From positions 1-64,000 of the forward strand of contig NZ_FRCW01000014.1 in NCBI RefSeq assembly GCF_900143055.1: a stretch of 64,000 bases of DNA, read 5' to 3'. Position 1 is the first letter of the stretch. Each line of letters opens with the position of its first letter. Under the pieces are notes generated by a model. That model did not search any database. It was not told the origin of the DNA and saw only the letters and a program-made list of their open reading frames with translations. This document shows positions 50,246 to 58,788 of the stretch, piece after piece. Origin of the DNA: Fibrobacter sp. UWR3 (GTDB taxonomy: Bacteria; Fibrobacterota; Fibrobacteria; Fibrobacterales; Fibrobacteraceae). Both the position numbers and the translations under genes were made by a program.

Positions 50246-53200
50246 TTATGCTTTGTACTTGTCCTTCTTATTCTCCGCCACATTTTTGTATTTCGGTAAT
50301 TTCTCAATTCTTTTTGCTTCGCGCAGAATCATATCGCTGTCGCTGAGGTCGATAATATTCTCTGACTTCGGCGTTTCCGCTTCATCTTCAAAGCCGCAGA
50401 TTCCGAAGTACTTGTCAAAGAATCCCTTGAGCAAGGCGAAAATGCGGTTCTTTAATTCGCTGCGATTTTCTGCGGTTTCGGTTTTCTTTGCGAAAAGACT
50501 CTTTTTCGGCATTAGGGCGGGGAGGCCTGTTCCGATATCGCTCATAGTGCCGTCGTGGAATGCATCGGCAAGGAATTGGCGGGTCTTTTCGTCGTTCAGT
50601 TTGTTTTCTTGAATGAGCTTGTCTAGGTCGGCGTCGCGTTGTTCGCGAACAAAAACTCGCCAATCCTTATCCACGTTGGTTTTTGTATTGACGCGGGCGA
50701 TAAATGCTTCGATAAGTTCTTTCTTGCTGCGGAGCTCAATGGATCCGTTGACGGCCTTGTTGATTTCACCAAGAATTGTCTTGTCTTTGCAGTTGCCCTT
50801 ATGGTACTTTGCGACGAGTTCCAAGATGTAATCGATGGTGATATCCACCTGTTTGATAAGCTCAATTTCGAATTCGACATCGTCCTTGATGCTTTCTTTC
50901 TCGCCTTTTTCTTTGGTGTACTTTTCATAGAGCCGTAAGTATTCGCCCTGGTAATCTTGCAATGCTCTTGCTGAGAATTCATCATCTTTGAATTCGTCAA
51001 AGCAATTAAGAATATTCCTGAGGCGGAGCAATGTGCCATATAGCTGAATAAATTCCTTTTCCTTCTTTTCGCCGAGGATTTCTCCGCTTTTGAGGAGTTC
51101 TAGCGGGAATTTGCTTTCAAGTTCGGCGACGATTTCGAGGTAGCCCTTTACGTGCTTGCCCTTTTCGGTATAGCCTTCGTAATAGTCCTTGAATGTTTTC
51201 AAGAGGACTACGCCGCCGGCGTCTTTATCGCCGAATAGAGCGATTGCATCGTCTGTCTCTTTTTGCAGGGAACGGAAGCAAATGATGTTTCCGAATGTCT
51301 TGACGGAATTGAGAATACGATTTGTACGAGAATAGGCTTGCAAAAGACCGTGTTGACGAAGATTCTTATCAACCCACAGCGTGTTAAGCGTAGTTGCGTC
51401 AAAGCCAGTAAGGAACATGTTTACGACGATAAGCAAGTCGACTTGCCTCGTCTTCATCTTTTCCGACAAATCCTTGTAGTAGTTGTCGAATTTGTCGCCA
51501 CCCTTTCTCGCATCATCTTTCTTTGCGACAACCTTAGCGTTCTTGTTCTTTCCACTAAAATTGGTCTTGAAAGTCTTGTCGTAATCGAAGATTGCGGATT
51601 CCAGAAAGTCGCGGGAACTCTGGTCCAGCTCCATTGTGTCAAAGTCTTCTTCTGCTAAAAGACCTGAGTCTTCTTCGTTTGGTGCATAGCTGAAGATGGT
51701 TGCTATGGTAAGCCCAGCGCCGGGTTCGCCTGCTTTGCGCTCTGCGATTTGCTTCTTGAACTCATTATAATAGAGTTTTGCAGCAGGAATCGAAGCCGTC
51801 GCAAAGATGGAATTAAAACCGTTTTGACGTTTGCCTTCCAATGCGTAAGTTTCATTACGTTTGGTCTTCTGGTCAAAATGATCCAGTACATACTTGACAA
51901 CTTCACTAATACGCTTTTCATCAAGCAGAGTTTTTTCGGTTTCAATAGCAGAAACTTGCTTATCGGCACGACCTTTCTTAGCCTTGATTGTATTGATGTA
52001 GTCAATGCGGAAGGGCAAAACATTGCCATCGTTGATGGCGTTAACGATTGTATAGTGGTGGAGCTTGTCACCGAAGGCTTGTTGTGTCGTTCTTAAAAGC
52101 GGAGATTTCCCACTTCCGGAATTTTGCGGGAAAATAGGTGTGCCGGTAAAGCCGAAAATGTGGTAATTCTTGAATGTCTTTGTGATGCGTTGATGCAGTT
52201 CGCCAAAATGGCTTCTATGGCATTCGTCAAAAATCAGGACGACATGTTTGTTGTAAATTTCATGAGTCTTGTTTTGCTTGATAAAACATCCAAGTTTTTG
52301 GATCGTTGTGACGATAATCTTGTATTCTTGGAAACCGCCCTTCTCGTTCCGGTTCTCAAGTTGCCGAGTAAGCACTGCAGTGGACTTGTTTCCGTTTGCA
52401 GCACCCTTCTGGAACTTGTCGTATTCGCGCATCGTCTGATAGTCCAGATCTTGCCTGTCAACGACGAAAAGGACCTTATCAATGAATGGCAAGTCCTTGG
52501 CTAGAAGTGCGGTTTTGAAACTGGTAAGTGTCTTGCCAGAACCAGTTGTATGCCAAATGTAACCACCCGCATCAACTGAGCCCATCTTCTTATATGTATT
52601 TGCGACTTGAAGTCGTTCTAGAATGCGTTCGGCTGCGGTAATCTGATATGGGCGCATCACCATAAGCAATCTTTTCTCGGTAAAGATGCAATACTTGGTG
52701 AGAACGTTTAAAAGGGTGTGCTTCGCGAAGAATGTCGCCGTGAAGTCAACAAGATCGCGGATGTTTTTGTTGTTTCCGTCAGACCAGTAGCTGGTGAACT
52801 CAAAGCTATTACTCGTTTTCACTTTGCCTTTTCTGCCGGCAATTTCTTTCAGGTGCCCGTCGCGGGTTGTGTTGGAGTAATATTTGGTTTCCGTTCCGTT
52901 GGAAATGACAAATATTTGGATGTACTGGAAAAGCCCTGTCCCTGCCCAGAAACTATCGCGCTGGTATCGATTAATCTGATTGAACGCTTCCTTGATGGAA
53001 ATTCCACGTCTTTTGAGTTCTATGTGAACTAGTGGGAACCCGTTCACGAGAATTGTTACATCGTAGCGGTTGTCGTGCTTTGCGCCTTGTTCTTCGCCAA
53101 TGACATATTGGTTGATGACTTGAAGACTATTGTTGTGGACATTCTTTTTGTCAATAAGGGTGATGTTCTTAGAGCGCCCGTGGTCATCCTTGAATGTCTT

Positions 53201-53515
53201 TACATGGTCTTCTTGAATGGTGGCGGTCTTTTCTACGATTCCTTGGTTGCCGTTGGCAAGTTCTTGGCTATAGAAACGTTTCCATTCATCGTCGCTGAAT
53301 TTGTAGTGGTTTAGTGTTTCAATTTTAGTGCGGAGGTTGGCAATTAAATCAGCATCGGATTTGATTTTTAAATACTCGTAGCCCTGCGCTTGCAACTGCT
53401 TGATGAATTCACGTTCAAGGTCGGCCTCGCTTTGATAGGCATTAGACTTTGAACGAATCGGCCGGTATTCGGCAACGACTGTGGATTCACTGGTTTGGGC
53501 TACGGTGTTATACAT
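50246..53515 (-). CDS. hsdR: Type I restriction enzyme R subunit (HsdR)
   Basis: A 1089-aa translocase-nuclease. The N-terminal endonuclease motif is in NRYDVTILVNGFPLVHIELKRRG (Asp near 175 and ExK near 190; split here into two blocks). The motor has Walker A TTGSGKTLTSF (near 317), VLIFDECHRSHFGE as motif II, and HIFGFTGTPIFP as motif III. A C-terminal helical domain binds the methylase core. The EcoR124I-like opening places it in the type IC group. It is the last gene of the hsd operon, 112 nt after hsdS. Cleavage requires HsdM2S to recognise an unmethylated site. Confidence 0.95.
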   Translation of the reverse strand: MYNTVAQTSESTVVAEYRPIRSKSNAYQSEADLEREFIKQLQAQGYEYLKIKSDADLIANLRTKIETLNHYKFSDDEWKRFYSQELANGNQGIVEKTATIQEDHVKTFKDDHGRSKNITLIDKKNVHNNSLQVINQYVIGEEQGAKHDNRYDVTILVNGFPLVHIELKRRGISIKEAFNQINRYQRDSFWAGTGLFQYIQIFVISNGTETKYYSNTTRDGHLKEIAGRKGKVKTSNSFEFTSYWSDGNNKNIRDLVDFTATFFAKHTLLNVLTKYCIFTEKRLLMVMRPYQITAAERILERLQVANTYKKMGSVDAGGYIWHTTGSGKTLTSFKTALLAKDLPFIDKVLFVVDRQDLDYQTMREYDKFQKGAANGNKSTAVLTRQLENRNEKGGFQEYKIIVTTIQKLGCFIKQNKTHEIYNKHVVLIFDECHRSHFGELHQRITKTFKNYHIFGFTGTPIFPQNSGSGKSPLLRTTQQAFGDKLHHYTIVNAINDGNVLPFRIDYINTIKAKKGRADKQVSAIETEKTLLDEKRISEVVKYVLDHFDQKTKRNETYALEGKRQNGFNSIFATASIPAAKLYYNEFKKQIAERKAGEPGAGLTIATIFSYAPNEEDSGLLAEEDFDTMELDQSSRDFLESAIFDYDKTFKTNFSGKNKNAKVVAKKDDARKGGDKFDNYYKDLSEKMKTRQVDLLIVVNMFLTGFDATTLNTLWVDKNLRQHGLLQAYSRTNRILNSVKTFGNIICFRSLQKETDDAIALFGDKDAGGVVLLKTFKDYYEGYTEKGKHVKGYLEIVAELESKFPLELLKSGEILGEKKEKEFIQLYGTLLRLRNILNCFDEFKDDEFSARALQDYQGEYLRLYEKYTKEKGEKESIKDDVEFEIELIKQVDITIDYILELVAKYHKGNCKDKTILGEINKAVNGSIELRSKKELIEAFIARVNTKTNVDKDWRVFVREQRDADLDKLIQENKLNDEKTRQFLADAFHDGTMSDIGTGLPALMPKKSLFAKKTETAENRSELKNRIFALLKGFFDKYFGICGFEDEAETPKSENIIDLSDSDMILREAKRIEKLPKYKNVAENKKDKYKA

Positions 53516-53559
53516 TAGTTCTTTTCGCTTGCGTCGTAAACGGTCTGTTTTTATAACAA

Positions 53560-53592
53560 AACTACCAATTTAGGGTAGTTCCATGCCCTAAA
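53560..53592. other. Overlapping inverted repeats between hsdS and hsdR
   Basis: AACTACC pairs with GGTAGTT (53560-53566 / 53574-53580), and TTTAGGG pairs with CCCTAAA (53569-53575 / 53586-53592). The two stems compete, so this looks like a small attenuator or terminator controlling hsdR relative to hsdS. Confidence 0.4.
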
Positions 53593-53627
53593 TATATAAT
53601 AAATGTGGCAAAAGGGGGTGTTTTGAC

Positions 53628-54311
53628 TTAAACGGCTTTCTTGAAGGACAGGAGTTTGTCCCTATAGAACTCGTATTGTTTCTTTCTGGCCTCGATTTCG
53701 GCGGGGATTCCCTGAGAAATATCGTTGACAAGCGTGTCAAATCGGTCGAGAATTTCAATGATTTGTTTTTGTGTAGCGAGGGAAGGTACGGGAATTGAAA
53801 ACTTACGAATTTTCTCCATAGGGATGTTTTGCATCGACGATTGCTGGAGAAGTTTGTTGATTTGTTGATTCCAAAAAAGGGAGGTTCTGAAGAAATACAT
53901 CATGAATTTTGGTAATACAGCGTCTGTTTGCAAGCGAATTAGAGATACATTTGGAGCTAGATAGTATTTGTCATCCTCATCAATAAGAGCAACTTGGCCA
54001 ACAGTTCCAACATAAGTGAAAAGCATATCTCCAATGTGCAGTTTGCTTCTAGAAAGTTTTGAAAAGTCGCTATTGTCAATATATTTCACATCGTCTAATA
54101 CTAAATGTCCTGATTTAACATTTAATCCTCTTAGGGCGATTATTTTACCCTGTTCGGAATACTTAACATAGTTTGTGAATTCAAAACCAGCCAACTTGGT
54201 TACCAAAGCGATTTCACCTAAAGTTATCCATTTTACTTCGTTGCCTGCGCCAAATGTTAGGGGGGGGGCTAACTTTCCCAAAAGACAGTAATTGGTCTCG
54301 GTAAAATTCAT
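53628..54311 (-). CDS. hsdS: HsdS C-terminal half (second target-recognition domain)
   Basis: This 227-codon frame encodes the second half of a type I specificity subunit: EVKWITLGEIALVTKL opens TRD2, GDMLFTYVGTVGQVAL and LQQSSMQNIPMEKI are typical, and EARKKQYEFYRDKLLSF is the distal conserved helix. It is out of frame with the first half because of nine C on the coding strand (54260-54268); with eight C the two join into 396 aa. The ATG at 54311 lies inside the first half in another frame and is probably not the natural start. In the present state this half is translated only through frameshifting or re-initiation. Confidence 0.85.
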   Translation of the reverse strand: MNFTETNYCLLGKLAPPLTFGAGNEVKWITLGEIALVTKLAGFEFTNYVKYSEQGKIIALRGLNVKSGHLVLDDVKYIDNSDFSKLSRSKLHIGDMLFTYVGTVGQVALIDEDDKYYLAPNVSLIRLQTDAVLPKFMMYFFRTSLFWNQQINKLLQQSSMQNIPMEKIRKFSIPVPSLATQKQIIEILDRFDTLVNDISQGIPAEIEARKKQYEFYRDKLLSFKKAV

Positions 54312-54819
54312 ACTGCTTCTTGCGAGCTGTTAGCTCCGCTGTTAGCTCCGTAAACTTATCTAGTATATGTACTATTTCTTCTTGGATTTCTAAAGGAGGA
54401 ACAGGAATGATTAGTTTTTCAACAACGCATGAATCTAGTGTAGGAATTCCTGCTTTTCGAACGCGAGACTTTAGAAAACCTTCTTGGCAAAGAATTGCGT
54501 AGTACAGATAGCGACTATTGTTTTCTGAAGATTCAAGAGTAAAACATCCATCTGAAGACCAGAACGCTTTATCGCAAAAGCCAACTGTTCCTGCTGATGC
54601 GCCGACATTTATAATCATTACGGAATTTGCAGGACGATTCGCTTCAGAATAAAAACCTAATGGCTCTAATCCTCCGTGAAATACAGGAAATGGGGCGTTT
54701 AAAGACAATTGGTTTTTTGTTAATCTGCGCCCACGCAAAACCTTTGTAAAGGAAATCAAAGGCTTATACTCAACCCCGTTCGGGCAAAACTTCTTAATCA
54801 TCTCATCAATTTTGCTCAT
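54214..54819 (-). CDS. hsdS: HsdS N-terminal half (first target-recognition domain), frameshifted
   Basis: A 201-aa product. TRD1 (about residues 15-140) begins GVEYKPLISFTKVLRGRRL and has GGLEPLGFYSEANRPANSVMI and AGIPTLDSCVVEKLIIPVPP. The central conserved helix is KFTELTAELTARKKQYEFYRD. The frame runs into an unrelated tail (NIWRRQRSKMDNFR) after the C9 tract and stops at 54214. Half-size HsdS proteins can form functional dimers in type IC systems, so the truncated form may itself act with a different, symmetric specificity. The start overlaps the GIY-YIG gene by 4 nt (ATGA). Confidence 0.88.
   Translation of the reverse strand: MSKIDEMIKKFCPNGVEYKPLISFTKVLRGRRLTKNQLSLNAPFPVFHGGLEPLGFYSEANRPANSVMIINVGASAGTVGFCDKAFWSSDGCFTLESSENNSRYLYYAILCQEGFLKSRVRKAGIPTLDSCVVEKLIIPVPPLEIQEEIVHILDKFTELTAELTARKKQYEFYRDQLLSFGKVSPPPNIWRRQRSKMDNFR
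54260..54268 (-). repeat. Homopolymeric G9/C9 tract in hsdS (phase-variation candidate)
   Basis: Nine G on the plus strand, nine C in the coding strand, at the start of TRD2. Removal of one base gives a 396-aa continuous HsdS. Runs of this length are well known slippage sites. Confidence 0.9.
54327..54350 (-). repeat. Perfect 12-bp tandem repeat encoding TELT-AELT
   Basis: CTGTTAGCTCCG occurs twice without a gap and encodes four residues per unit in the HsdS central helix. EcoR124I and EcoR124II differ by two or three TAEL units at the same place, which changes the spacer of the recognition site by one base. Confidence 0.92.
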
Positions 54820-55826
54820 TTTGCACCTGCCTTACTTTTCCCATGTTTGCTGATGATTTTGTTTTTTACATCAGTCACCAAAACCCCTTTATAAGTAAAG
54901 TAGGCTGGCCCTTGGCAGGTTTTCCATTCTTTTCCGGTTCGATTTGACATCAATTGCTTTGCAAGTTTACTTAATGAGATTTCTTTACCCTTATATTCAA
55001 CATTAGAATTTGATAGAGTTTTCACCTGAACGGATTCATCGTATTTAAATTTTAGAATACTTCCGACTGGAATCCCTATTTTTTGAAAATCGAATCGCTT
55101 TTTATTTTCGGGCGTCCCTTTTTTGCTTTCAACGGCAATGCTGTTGCATTTTTTTGAACTAATCTTGCCTTTAATATCTTTTAAAACAATTCCATTATAA
55201 GTGAAATAAGCTGGCCCTTGGTAACCCTTCCATTTTTTCCCCGTTCGCTCTACCATCAATTTTTCAGCAAGCCTGCTTAGTGATAGACTCTCGCCTTTAT
55301 ATTCAACATTAGAGTCGGATAAAATTTTTGCCTGAATAGAGCTGTCGTACTTGAACTTTATGAATGTTCCGACCGGAATACCATATTTTTTAAAATTAAA
55401 ACGCTTGGTCGAATTAATTGCACCATTATGTTCTTCATTTTCTGAGTCTATGTCTTCCAGTATTTCATCAGTTGTCCAACTTTCATTTTTCCATAATTTT
55501 TTTGTTGTATTAGTAATTTCTGCGATTTTTTTGAAGATATTCCATGCCTGTTCGGGAGACATCTCATAAAACTCTCTTTTCCGCAAATGACCATTTATCT
55601 TATCTGATACATGGAGTTTATCGGTGCATGTGTCAATGAGATCATGAAGCATCTTGTCCGAATTGTTTGTGTCTGTTTGGTACGTTCCATATATGCGAAA
55701 AGCTTTAGGAGTCCATGTTGAAGCGTTCGCTGTAGCTAGTCTTTTTTGAGGATCTTCAGCTTCGCCTATTTTTACATATTTGGGGAAAGATGGATTTGTG
55801 AAAATGTATATGTATTTTTTTGCCAT
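54816..55826 (-). CDS. GIY-YIG (T5orf172-like) protein with two RAMA/DUF4357-like repeats
   Basis: A 336-aa protein inside the hsd operon. Residues 5-90 have the GIY-YIG style YIYIFTNPSFPKYVKIGEA (Y-x-F ... KIG) followed by the conserved Arg in DPQKRLAT. Residues 141-222 and 243-323 are two near-copies of an 80-aa module: KFKYDSSIQAKIL, NVEYKGESLSLSRLAEKL, GPAYFTYNGIVL in the first, KFKYDESVQVKTL, NVEYKGKEISLSKLAKQL, GPAYFTYKGVLV in the second. Such modules resemble RAMA/DUF4357, which are found on methylases and restriction enzymes. It starts 3 nt after hsdM and overlaps hsdS by 4 nt. Function could be a nuclease or site-targeting subunit of this type I system. Confidence 0.75.
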   Translation of the reverse strand: MAKKYIYIFTNPSFPKYVKIGEAEDPQKRLATANASTWTPKAFRIYGTYQTDTNNSDKMLHDLIDTCTDKLHVSDKINGHLRKREFYEMSPEQAWNIFKKIAEITNTTKKLWKNESWTTDEILEDIDSENEEHNGAINSTKRFNFKKYGIPVGTFIKFKYDSSIQAKILSDSNVEYKGESLSLSRLAEKLMVERTGKKWKGYQGPAYFTYNGIVLKDIKGKISSKKCNSIAVESKKGTPENKKRFDFQKIGIPVGSILKFKYDESVQVKTLSNSNVEYKGKEISLSKLAKQLMSNRTGKEWKTCQGPAYFTYKGVLVTDVKNKIISKHGKSKAGAK

Positions 55827-55829
55827 TTT

Positions 55830-57392
55830 CTATTTCTCCAAATCGGCGATAATCTTGTTGATTGCCTTGCGTAATTCGTCTTCGTGCTTGACAATCTCCG
55901 CAATTTCCTTGTTTAGCTGAACGATGTCCACCTTTTCGCGAGTATCCTTTTGCTCCACATAGGTCGAAACAGAAAGGTTGTAATCCTGTTCGGCCACATC
56001 GTCGATAGCTACCAATTTCGCAATGTGCTTCTTGTTTTTGCGCTCCGCCCAGTTGTTTTCGATATTCTGGATGTTGTCGTCTGTCAACTTGTTGGAATTT
56101 GTGACCTTGATGCATTCGGCGCTTGCGTCAAGGAACAAAATCTTGTTATCGGCCTTGTTCTTCTTCAGAACCATAATGCATGTTGCAATACTTGTTCCAA
56201 AGAACAGATTGTCGGGCAACTGGATAACGCAATCAACGAAGTTATTATCTACAAGATACTGGCGAATTTTCTGCTCGGCTCCACCGCGATACATAATGCC
56301 TGGGAAGCACACCACAGCGGCAGTGCCATCGGTTGAAAGCCATTTGAGAATGTGCATTACAAAAGCGAGGTCTGCTTTTGATTTTGGGGCGAGAACACCT
56401 GCGGGTGCATAACGCGGGTCATTAATCAAAGTCGCATCGCTATCGCCAGCCCACTTGATGGAATATGGCGGATTGGAAACGATAGCCTCAAAGGGTTCGT
56501 CGTCCCAATGTTTCGGATCCGTAAGCGTGTCGCCAAGAGCAATGTCAAACTTATCGTAGCCTACATCATGCAGGAACATGTTGATACGACAAAGGTTGTA
56601 GGTCGTGATGTTGATTTCTTGGCCGAAGAAACCCTGACGCACTCCATTGGGACCGAGAATTTTGCGTGCCTTAAGCAACAAAGAGCCGGAACCACTTGCC
56701 GGGTCGTAAATCTTCTTGATGTTCTTTTTGCCATGAACGGCGATTCTCACAAGCAGTTCGGAAACCTCTTGCGGCGTAAAGTATTCGCCACCCGATTTGC
56801 CTGCGTTGCTGGCATACATGCCCATCAAAAATTCGTAAGCGTCACCGAAAGCATCGATAGTGTTGTCTTGGTAGTTGCCCAAATTCATTTGTGCAACACC
56901 ATTCATCAACTTAACGAGTTTGTCGCATTTCTGAGCGACAGTCTTGCCCAACTTATTGCTGTTAACATCAAAGTCGTCAAAAAGGCCGGAGAAATCATCT
57001 TCCGAAGAGGTACCCTTGGCAGAATTTTCAACATACTTGAAAACGCTTTCCAAGGTCATATTCAAGTTTTCATCTTCGGCAGCCTTTTTCAGAACATTGC
57101 AGAAAAGCTGACTCGGAAGCATGAAGAACCCCTTCTCGCTGACCATATCGTCCTTGATCTGCTTCGCTTCCTTGTCGGAAATGTCGGCGTAGTCAAAGTC
57201 GTTTTCGCCGGCTTCCCATTGGTACTGGTTGATGTAATTCGTCAGATTTTCGGAAATGTAGCGGTAAAAGAGCATTCCCAGCACGTACTGCTTGAAGTCC
57301 CAACCATCTACCGAGCCACGAAGATCGTTTGCGATGTTCCAGATGGTGCGGTGCAGCTCCGCCCGTTCAATTTCTTTCTTGTTGTCGGCCAT
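55830..57392 (-). CDS. hsdM: Type I restriction-modification methyltransferase (HsdM)
   Basis: A 520-aa N6-adenine methyltransferase. A helical N-terminal domain (about residues 1-155) precedes the catalytic domain with SAM motif I DPASGSGSLLL (230-240) and catalytic motif NPPY (307-310). It forms the M2S core that methylates both strands at the site chosen by HsdS and protects host DNA. First gene of the hsd operon. The ribosome site is weak. The region before it (57393-57715) separates it from the divergent AbiGi-like gene. Confidence 0.96.
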   Translation of the reverse strand: MADNKKEIERAELHRTIWNIANDLRGSVDGWDFKQYVLGMLFYRYISENLTNYINQYQWEAGENDFDYADISDKEAKQIKDDMVSEKGFFMLPSQLFCNVLKKAAEDENLNMTLESVFKYVENSAKGTSSEDDFSGLFDDFDVNSNKLGKTVAQKCDKLVKLMNGVAQMNLGNYQDNTIDAFGDAYEFLMGMYASNAGKSGGEYFTPQEVSELLVRIAVHGKKNIKKIYDPASGSGSLLLKARKILGPNGVRQGFFGQEINITTYNLCRINMFLHDVGYDKFDIALGDTLTDPKHWDDEPFEAIVSNPPYSIKWAGDSDATLINDPRYAPAGVLAPKSKADLAFVMHILKWLSTDGTAAVVCFPGIMYRGGAEQKIRQYLVDNNFVDCVIQLPDNLFFGTSIATCIMVLKKNKADNKILFLDASAECIKVTNSNKLTDDNIQNIENNWAERKNKKHIAKLVAIDDVAEQDYNLSVSTYVEQKDTREKVDIVQLNKEIAEIVKHEDELRKAINKIIADLEK

Positions 57393-57715
57393 TTTGAACC
57401 TATAAGGAGGGGTTTAAAGGAAATATAAACAAAAAGGAAGAACAAAAATGTCAATAATTGGCTTTTTTGCCGGATTTAGGGCTATTTGGGATGTTTTAAA
57501 GCCTGTTTGATGGATGTTTTTGTTGGTTGCTTTAATTGTTTGGGAAATGCCTTTTTTGCATGGGACTGTGAAGCTTGTATGAAAAAAATAAATTTGTATG
57601 TTGTAGTTTTCCTAACAAAATAAATGTAAAATTAAAGAGCGTATATGCAAACATGATGAAAGAAGGCCCCCTTTTGTCTTGTTATTTGGAATTGTGGGCA
57701 AGGAAATTGTTGCTG
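57393..57715. promoter_or_regulatory. Divergent spacer between hsdM and the AbiGi-like gene
   Basis: This AT-rich spacer should hold promoters for both directions. The open frame on the plus strand extends back to 57575, but the residues encoded before 57716 show no family similarity. I see no separate gene or strong palindrome. Confidence 0.4.
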
Positions 57716-58642
57716 ATGTCTACTGATAAAGATGTCCTGTCCTCTTCGAATTTGTTCAATTTTACGAGTAAATTTGATGTTCTAAAGCTCATTTTGCAAA
57801 ATGGATTTAGATACAATAAATGGGAAGAATCCTTGCCCAAAAATGGTGTTAAACAGGAAAATTATATTGTTTGTTTTTGTGATATTCCATGGACGCAAAA
57901 TAAAGAACACCGTGATTGCTATGGAAATAATGGCATCGTTTTGACAAAAGAATGGGGCATAAGGAAAGAAATCTCGCCGGTTAGATATATTAATGGTACA
58001 AGCGTAGGAATGTCTGATAGATATATGCAGACAAAAACTACTCATAGAGAAATGCTTGAGACTAGTGGTTACGAATTGGCTGATAGCTTTGTTAAGGAAA
58101 TAGTTCTTCAAAAGTATATATGCAATGGATCTTTAAAAGGAATGCAATCAGTTGTTCAAAAGAATGCTGCTGATCCAAAATTTGCACGGGAAATTCAGGA
58201 TGAATTAGATACGTTTGCGGAGATGGAAAAAGCTATTGTTGATGCGAAATTTCAGGATTTTTACGAACAAATGAAGGGACGTGTGGCATTTCTTTTGGAG
58301 TCACTTTATGATGAATTGGAGCGACGGGATGCTTTTGAACGAAATTATACGGAAGATTTTACTCATCCGAATTCAGGATTTCATCCGGATAAAATTCTGT
58401 ATAATGAAAGAGAATGGCGCTCTGTAAAACATCTAGGAGTTGATGCTCTGCTTAAGCCGGATGCTCCTGATCACTTGCCCCCATCTGAAAATCTCACATT
58501 CGAAGATGATGATGTTGTCGCAATATTGGTTGAAAGAAAAGAATATGTGGAGCCAATCAAGGATATGATAATAAAACGTCAGACGCTTTTGTCTCCCGAT
58601 AGCGCCTCAAAAGTTATATTTGTTGAGGAGTATCGGGAATAG
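57716..58642 (+). CDS. AbiGi-like abortive-infection family protein
   Basis: A 308-aa protein. Its opening SSSNLFNFTSKFDVLKLILQ followed by NGFRYN, the later VCFCDIPWTQ and the GIVLTKEWGIRKEISPVRYI block match the AbiGi family (named antitoxin of the lactococcal AbiG pair). The F-[NHT]-F-T-x6-L-x2-I-L pattern also recalls ART-like folds such as DarT and DUF2971, which is an inference. No AbiGii-type toxin gene is adjacent. The start at 57716 is chosen because AAGGAA lies 10-15 nt upstream; 57575 is also in frame. A terminator and a poly-G tract follow. Confidence 0.65.
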   Translation: MSTDKDVLSSSNLFNFTSKFDVLKLILQNGFRYNKWEESLPKNGVKQENYIVCFCDIPWTQNKEHRDCYGNNGIVLTKEWGIRKEISPVRYINGTSVGMSDRYMQTKTTHREMLETSGYELADSFVKEIVLQKYICNGSLKGMQSVVQKNAADPKFAREIQDELDTFAEMEKAIVDAKFQDFYEQMKGRVAFLLESLYDELERRDAFERNYTEDFTHPNSGFHPDKILYNEREWRSVKHLGVDALLKPDAPDHLPPSENLTFEDDDVVAILVERKEYVEPIKDMIIKRQTLLSPDSASKVIFVEEYRE

Positions 58643-58663
58643 GCCTAAAGTAAATTTTGAAAG

Positions 58664-58693
58664 CCACCGCATTAGCGGTGGATATTTTTTTTT
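58664..58693 (+). terminator. Terminator of the AbiGi-like gene
   Basis: CCACCGC and GCGGTGG form a 7-bp stem with an ATTA loop, then ATA and nine T. Confidence 0.88.
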
Positions 58694-58702
58694 GGGGGGG
58701 GG
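58694..58702 (+). repeat. Intergenic G9 tract (slippage candidate)
   Basis: Nine G follow immediately on nine T of the terminator and lie 86 nt upstream of the giant ATPase start. It is a second long homopolymer within the island and could alter transcription or terminator efficiency by length change. Confidence 0.8.
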
Positions 58703-58788
58703 AGAATATTCTTGAGTCGTATCCCTCCCTTTAAAAAAATTACTATTGTTTTGATAAAAACCGCAATAAATGTAAGAAAGGTTGACCT

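Noticed and set aside
54214-54311. hsdS as two separate functional genes
   Set aside because: The overlap, the single complete set of conserved regions and the exact rescue by one base fit one split gene better. A sequencing error in the G run is also possible and cannot be ruled out here.
57575-57715. Longer AbiGi-like start at 57575
   Set aside because: The extra 47 residues show no similarity to the family, while AAGGAA precedes the ATG at 57716. The longer form cannot be fully excluded.
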